A stretch of DNA of 9,957 nucleotides from positions 1 through 9,957 of the forward strand of contig DDYQ01000262.1 in assembly GCA_002348005.1 (NCBI GenBank), read 5' to 3'. Under the pieces are notes generated by a model that was not told the origin of the DNA, searched no databases, and saw only the letters and a list, made by a program, of their open reading frames with translations. Source of the stretch: Desulfobacteraceae bacterium UBA2230. Lineage in GTDB: Bacteria; Desulfobacterota; Desulfobacteria; Desulfobacterales; Desulfosarcinaceae. The position numbers and the translations under genes are program-made. Below, piece by piece: positions 7,219 to 9,957 of this stretch. Each line of letters starts with the position of its first letter. Within the stretch, counting starts at the first letter, position 1.

Positions 7219-7548
7219 ATGAAGGGTACTGCAACGATCAACGGCTGCCTGGCCGGCGCCACAGGCTGGGGCGGGTCCGAACTGGCGTGCGCGCTCGCGC
7301 AGACAGGCGACATTCGGCTTGTCGCCGGCGTCTCGCGCCAGTACACCGAATGCCGCATGAGCGACGTGCAAAGGCGGCCATCCCGGCTTGAAGATCCTGC
7401 GCCGCCGGAATGCCGTCGCCGGCCTGAATCGATCGGCACTGCGGCGACTGCAGAATGTCGAGCGGCAGCTTCTTCTGGATTGCGGATCGGTGCGCTGTCT
7501 ATTGCATGTGTCCTGATCGGTGTCATTTTCTGGTGCTGGCAGTGGTAG
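7219..7548 (+). pseudogene. DapB-like (dihydrodipicolinate reductase-type) N-terminal remnant joined to an unrelated membrane tail
   Basis: From ATG 7219 the frame reads INGCLAGATGWGGSELACAL and continues GDIRLVAGVSR. This is the first beta-alpha-beta unit of a Rossmann NAD(P)-binding protein of the DapB-like type, with the GATGWGG dinucleotide loop. After about 41 residues homology stops: no catalytic part follows and the sequence becomes Arg/Pro-rich, then ends in a hydrophobic stretch (IGALSIACVLIGVIFWCWQW) just before TAG. Full DapB-like proteins are roughly 250-300 residues, so this is most likely a deletion remnant with a fortuitous or fused tail. The frame can be extended upstream to ATG 7138, which overlaps the stop of the preceding gene (TAATG), but no ribosome site supports either start. 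A small membrane protein using only the tail is a less likely alternative. Confidence 0.5.
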
Positions 7549-7608
7549 AAAAGATGCTTGCCAGGGATTCGTGTGGCGTATGTTTGACACAACATGAAAG
7601 GCCGGAAG

Positions 7609-8112
7609 ATGACCGATACAACAAAAATCCCCTCCATCGATAAAGGTGTCCGCATCGGGCATGTGCATCTCAAAGTCTCCAACCTGCAGCGGGCGCTCGA
7701 TTTTTATTGTGGCGTGCTCGGCTTCGCGCTGACCCAGCGCTACGGACCGCAGGCCGCATTCGTTTCCGCGGGCGGCTACCACCATCACATCGGACTGAAC
7801 ACCTGGGAAAGCGCCGGCGGTTCTCCGCCGCCGGCGGGCACCACCGGGCTTTACCATATCGCCATTTTGTATCCGACGCGCGCCGCCCTGGCGGATGCCC
7901 TGCGCCGCCTCATGGCCGCCGGCATTGCGCTCGAGGGCGCCAGCGACCACGGCGTGAGCGAGGCGCTCTATCTGCGCGACCCGGATGAAAACGGCATCGA
8001 ACTGTACTGGGACCGCCCAGCCGAAGAATGGCCGCGCACGGCGGAAGGTGCCCTGGCCATGATCACGCGCCCGTTGGACCTGGATAGTCTGCTGAATGAG
8101 CCTTCGACCTGA
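7609..8112 (+). CDS. VOC-family protein (glyoxalase/extradiol dioxygenase superfamily, CatE-like)
   Basis: A 167-residue vicinal-oxygen-chelate protein with two beta-alpha-beta-beta-beta modules. The expected metal ligands are H18 (IGHVHLKV), H83 (GLYHIAIL) and E131 (NGIELYW), the 2-His-1-Glu triad of extradiol dioxygenases and related VOC enzymes. Other marks are RALDFYCGVLGF (28-39), GYHHHIGLNTW (56-66) and LRDPDENGIELYW (122-134). It resembles single-domain proteins annotated as catechol 2,3-dioxygenase-like. Ring cleavage is possible but isomerase or lyase activity cannot be excluded. ATG 7609 is preferred because AAGG lies seven bases before it; the in-frame ATG at 7594 has no ribosome site. 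It is the only clearly intact enzyme between the CMD-family gene and the histidine kinase. Confidence 0.9.
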   Translation: MTDTTKIPSIDKGVRIGHVHLKVSNLQRALDFYCGVLGFALTQRYGPQAAFVSAGGYHHHIGLNTWESAGGSPPPAGTTGLYHIAILYPTRAALADALRRLMAAGIALEGASDHGVSEALYLRDPDENGIELYWDRPAEEWPRTAEGALAMITRPLDLDSLLNEPST

Positions 8113-8148
8113 CCTGCGCACCCGCGCTGAACCACAAAGGAGGCGCGC

Positions 8149-8343
8149 ATGCAGGTCGCCCAGGGCAATGATCTGACCAGCGAGATCAACGGAGCGCGTC
8201 GGGCAGACAGAGACCCTTTCGAGCACGCTACGATCCGCCGAAGGGTGGAAAGCAGGGGCGGAGGTGGGGCTGAACCCGTGCATCACCCGCCCATGCGTAG
8301 TTTCGGCATGAACGGCCTGCACCGGAGTGGCCGGTCCCCTTGA
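8149..8343 (+). CDS. Hypothetical small protein, possibly a truncated cupin-like remnant
   Basis: A 64-residue frame preceded by AAAGGAGG (8136-8143) five bases before the ATG, the best ribosome site in the window, 36 bases after the VOC stop codon. Residues 1-35 read like coding sequence (DLTSEINGARRADRDPFEHA). RRVESRGGGGAEPVHHPP recalls the strand and HxHP start of a cupin barrel, but the rest of the barrel is missing. This suggests the start of a gene whose remainder has been deleted. The cupin comparison is weak and I would not assign a function. Confidence 0.4.
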   Translation: MQVAQGNDLTSEINGARRADRDPFEHATIRRRVESRGGGGAEPVHHPPMRSFGMNGLHRSGRSP

Positions 8344-8452
8344 ATGCTTGCACCGCCAACCAAGATAGGATAATCAAATTCGCGCCAACTGGGTTGTCCT
8401 TTTATACTGTGCCGAAGGCATCAGAGTTGCTGATCTGGGAGAGGAACATCCG
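8344..8452. other. Upstream region of the histidine kinase
   Basis: A short non-coding stretch. TATACT (8403-8408) resembles a -10 box but has no good -35 at the right distance (TTCGCG). A small hairpin (ACCGG 8321-8325, CCGGT 8331-8335) lies just before it, at the end of the preceding ORF, without a T-run. A kinase promoter here is possible but not demonstrated. Confidence 0.25.
8437..8444 (+). promoter_or_regulatory. Ribosome binding site favouring a TTG start for the kinase
   Basis: GGGAGAGG ends eight bases before TTG 8453. The alternative ATG at 8495 has only a poor upstream purine stretch (AGGCGCAG). Starting at TTG also completes a signal-like N-terminus with a basic residue before the hydrophobic part. 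Confidence 0.45.
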
Positions 8453-9957
8453 TTGCAACACCCCGGGAATATACGCGGACTTTCAGGCGCAGTCATGTTT
8501 TGTATCCTGAATACCTGGGCATCATCGGCGTGGGCGCACGTTATGCCTCTGGATCAGCACCCCCAGATCATCTGGGCCCTCCTGGCGGGGGTGGTCGCCC
8601 TGGCGGTGATCGTCATTATGCTGCTGGTTCATTCCGAGCAGCGCAAGCGTGCCCAGCAGTCCATTTCCGCTTTAAACGACCGTTTCCAGAAAATGTTCGA
8701 TACTACCGCCGTGGCCCTCATCGAAGAGGATTTCACGGCGGTCAAAGCCGCGCTCGACCAGCTCGCGGCGCAAGGCGTCACCGACCTGGATGCCTATCTG
8801 GACACGCACCCCGCATTTCTCAGGCAGATGGCGGAACAGGTCCGCGTGACCGATGTCAATCCAGCCGCGCTGCGCCTATATCGGGCAGCTTCCAAAGATG
8901 ATTTCATCGCCGGCTTCCCGCGTATCTTCGCGCCCGATGCACTGGCGGCCGTTCAGAAGCTGCTACTGGCCATGAAGCGGGGGGAGACGCATTTCGAGTG
9001 CGAGACGGTCAACACGACCCTGGACCGGCATCCGATGTCAGTCCTGGTCAGCCTTTCTTTGCCGACCACCGATCCCGACCGTTACCGCACTATCATGGTC
9101 AGTGTCACCGACATCACGGATCTCAAGCATTCCGAGGAGGCCCTCCGCCGCAGCGAAGACCGTTTCCGTACGGTGTTCAACCACGCCGCCAGCGGCATGG
9201 CGCTGGTCGACCAGGAAGGCAACTATCTGCGGGTCAACCGTGCGCTGGAACGCATGCTCGGCTATTCCAATCAGGCGCTGTTGCAGATGAACTGGCGCGA
9301 TGTGACCCATCCCGACGATATTGCGCAGTCCCTGCGGTTGATTGAAGAGATCGCCGTGGGGGGCACGCCGCCGGCAATGGAAAAACGGTACATCAGCCGC
9401 CAGGGGGAAACCATCTGGGCCCTGGTCAATGTGGCCGCACTGCCCGACAACCGACAGGCGCCGTTTTATTATATCGCCCAGATGCAGGACATTACCAGTA
9501 TCAAGGCGGCTCGCGCCAAACTGCAGGAACGCGAAGAACGATATCGCCGGTTTTTCGAAGCCGACCTGAGCGGTATTTATGTTGTCACCGCAGCCGGGCA
9601 GTTGATCATGTGTAATCTGGTTTTTGCCCGTATGCTGGGATTCGATAGCGTCGATGAAGTCCTGGGCAAGAATTTCGCCGGTTTTTACAAAGACCCCACC
9701 CTGCGTTCCAAAACCGTGGCCGACCTGACCCGCGATAAAAAAATCGAACACTGCGAAGTGGAATTTGTACGCCGCGATGGCCAATTGATCCACGTCCGGA
9801 TCAATGCCATCGGGCGTTTCGACGAACAGGGCCGCCTGATCGAGATGCAGGGGTATATCCTGGACATCACCCGGCAGAAAACCCTGGAAGCCCAGTTGCT
9901 GCACGCCCAGAAGATGGAATCGGTCGGCACCATGGCCGGCGGCGTGGCCCACGATTT
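8453..9957 (+). CDS. Membrane-anchored multi-PAS sensor histidine kinase, C-terminus beyond the window
   Basis: At least 501 residues, open at the window end. Numbered from TTG 8453: a signal-like stretch (about 8-28, GLSGAVMFCILNTWASSAWA), a transmembrane helix (about 39-59, IIWALLAGVVALAVIVIMLL), a first PAS domain (about 75-220) that carries an insertion of about 40 residues before DVNPAALRLY, a second PAS (about 235-353, with YLRVNRALERMLGYS and HPDD), a third PAS (about 362-476, ending in ILDITRQK) and the opening of HisKA with MESVGTMAGGVAHD, where H500 is the phospho-acceptor. The ATP-binding domain and any receiver domain are outside. Short DIT linkers separate the PAS units, as in typical hybrid kinases. 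The signal sensed cannot be told. ATG 8495 is the alternative start, giving a protein 14 residues shorter. No response regulator is in view. Confidence 0.9.
   Translation, partial: MQHPGNIRGLSGAVMFCILNTWASSAWAHVMPLDQHPQIIWALLAGVVALAVIVIMLLVHSEQRKRAQQSISALNDRFQKMFDTTAVALIEEDFTAVKAALDQLAAQGVTDLDAYLDTHPAFLRQMAEQVRVTDVNPAALRLYRAASKDDFIAGFPRIFAPDALAAVQKLLLAMKRGETHFECETVNTTLDRHPMSVLVSLSLPTTDPDRYRTIMVSVTDITDLKHSEEALRRSEDRFRTVFNHAASGMALVDQEGNYLRVNRALERMLGYSNQALLQMNWRDVTHPDDIAQSLRLIEEIAVGGTPPAMEKRYISRQGETIWALVNVAALPDNRQAPFYYIAQMQDITSIKAARAKLQEREERYRRFFEADLSGIYVVTAAGQLIMCNLVFARMLGFDSVDEVLGKNFAGFYKDPTLRSKTVADLTRDKKIEHCEVEFVRRDGQLIHVRINAIGRFDEQGRLIEMQGYILDITRQKTLEAQLLHAQKMESVGTMAGGVAHD

Noticed and set aside
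7066..8322. 418-codon minus-strand open frame over the VOC gene region
   Set aside because: It is antisense to the intact VOC protein with its metal triad. It has no motifs and an Arg-rich composition.
9038..9952. 304-codon minus-strand open frame over the kinase
   Set aside because: Its product is the complement of PAS and HisKA coding sequence, a well-known artefact of histidine kinase genes.

Overview
The window is GC-rich bacterial DNA with typical Shine-Dalgarno sites and ATG/GTG/TTG starts. A lactate module, a radical SAM enzyme and a multi-PAS histidine kinase next to a bacterial tRNA gene would fit an anaerobic or facultative proteobacterium. A lactate-using sulfate reducer of the Desulfobacterota (Desulfosarcina-like) is my guess. 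It rests on the protein types and general sequence feel; there is no phylogenetic marker in the window.

Left part (1-5512), all on the minus strand. The first 23 bases are the 5' end of a tRNA gene, probably tRNA-Ala. Reading in the direction of transcription come a radical SAM protein with a Twitch/SPASM-type C-terminus (5512-4382), a LarA-family nickel-pincer racemase (4224-2944) and a 951-residue FAD/Fe-S 2-hydroxyacid (D-lactate type) dehydrogenase (2963-108). The last two overlap by 20 bases. LarA should interconvert the enantiomers of lactate or a similar 2-hydroxyacid, and the dehydrogenase would oxidise the D form and pass electrons through two 4Fe-4S clusters and two cysteine-rich CCG domains. 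Nickel-pincer cofactor genes (larB, larC, larE) are not in the window.

Middle (5513-6318): about 800 bases between divergent genes. I see no convincing protein gene. It holds a reasonable minus-strand sigma70-like promoter whose spacer contains a perfect 10-base palindrome, a possible small ORF overlapping the radical SAM start, and a GC-rich inverted repeat just before the plus-strand gene.

Right part (6319-8343), plus strand: an AhpD-like carboxymuconolactone decarboxylase family protein, a frameshifted antibiotic-biosynthesis-monooxygenase-like gene, a DapB-like N-terminal remnant joined to an unrelated tail, an intact VOC (glyoxalase/extradiol dioxygenase superfamily) protein, and a short ORF with an excellent ribosome site. 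This looks like a small-molecule (perhaps aromatic) catabolism cluster in which several members are decaying.

Far right (8453-9957): a membrane-anchored sensor histidine kinase with a signal-like N-terminus, one transmembrane segment, three PAS domains and the start of the HisKA domain. It is cut by the window edge just after its phospho-acceptor histidine.

I do not see a clear new defence or mobile system. The least explained pieces are the radical SAM gene with its leader region and the decaying cluster.
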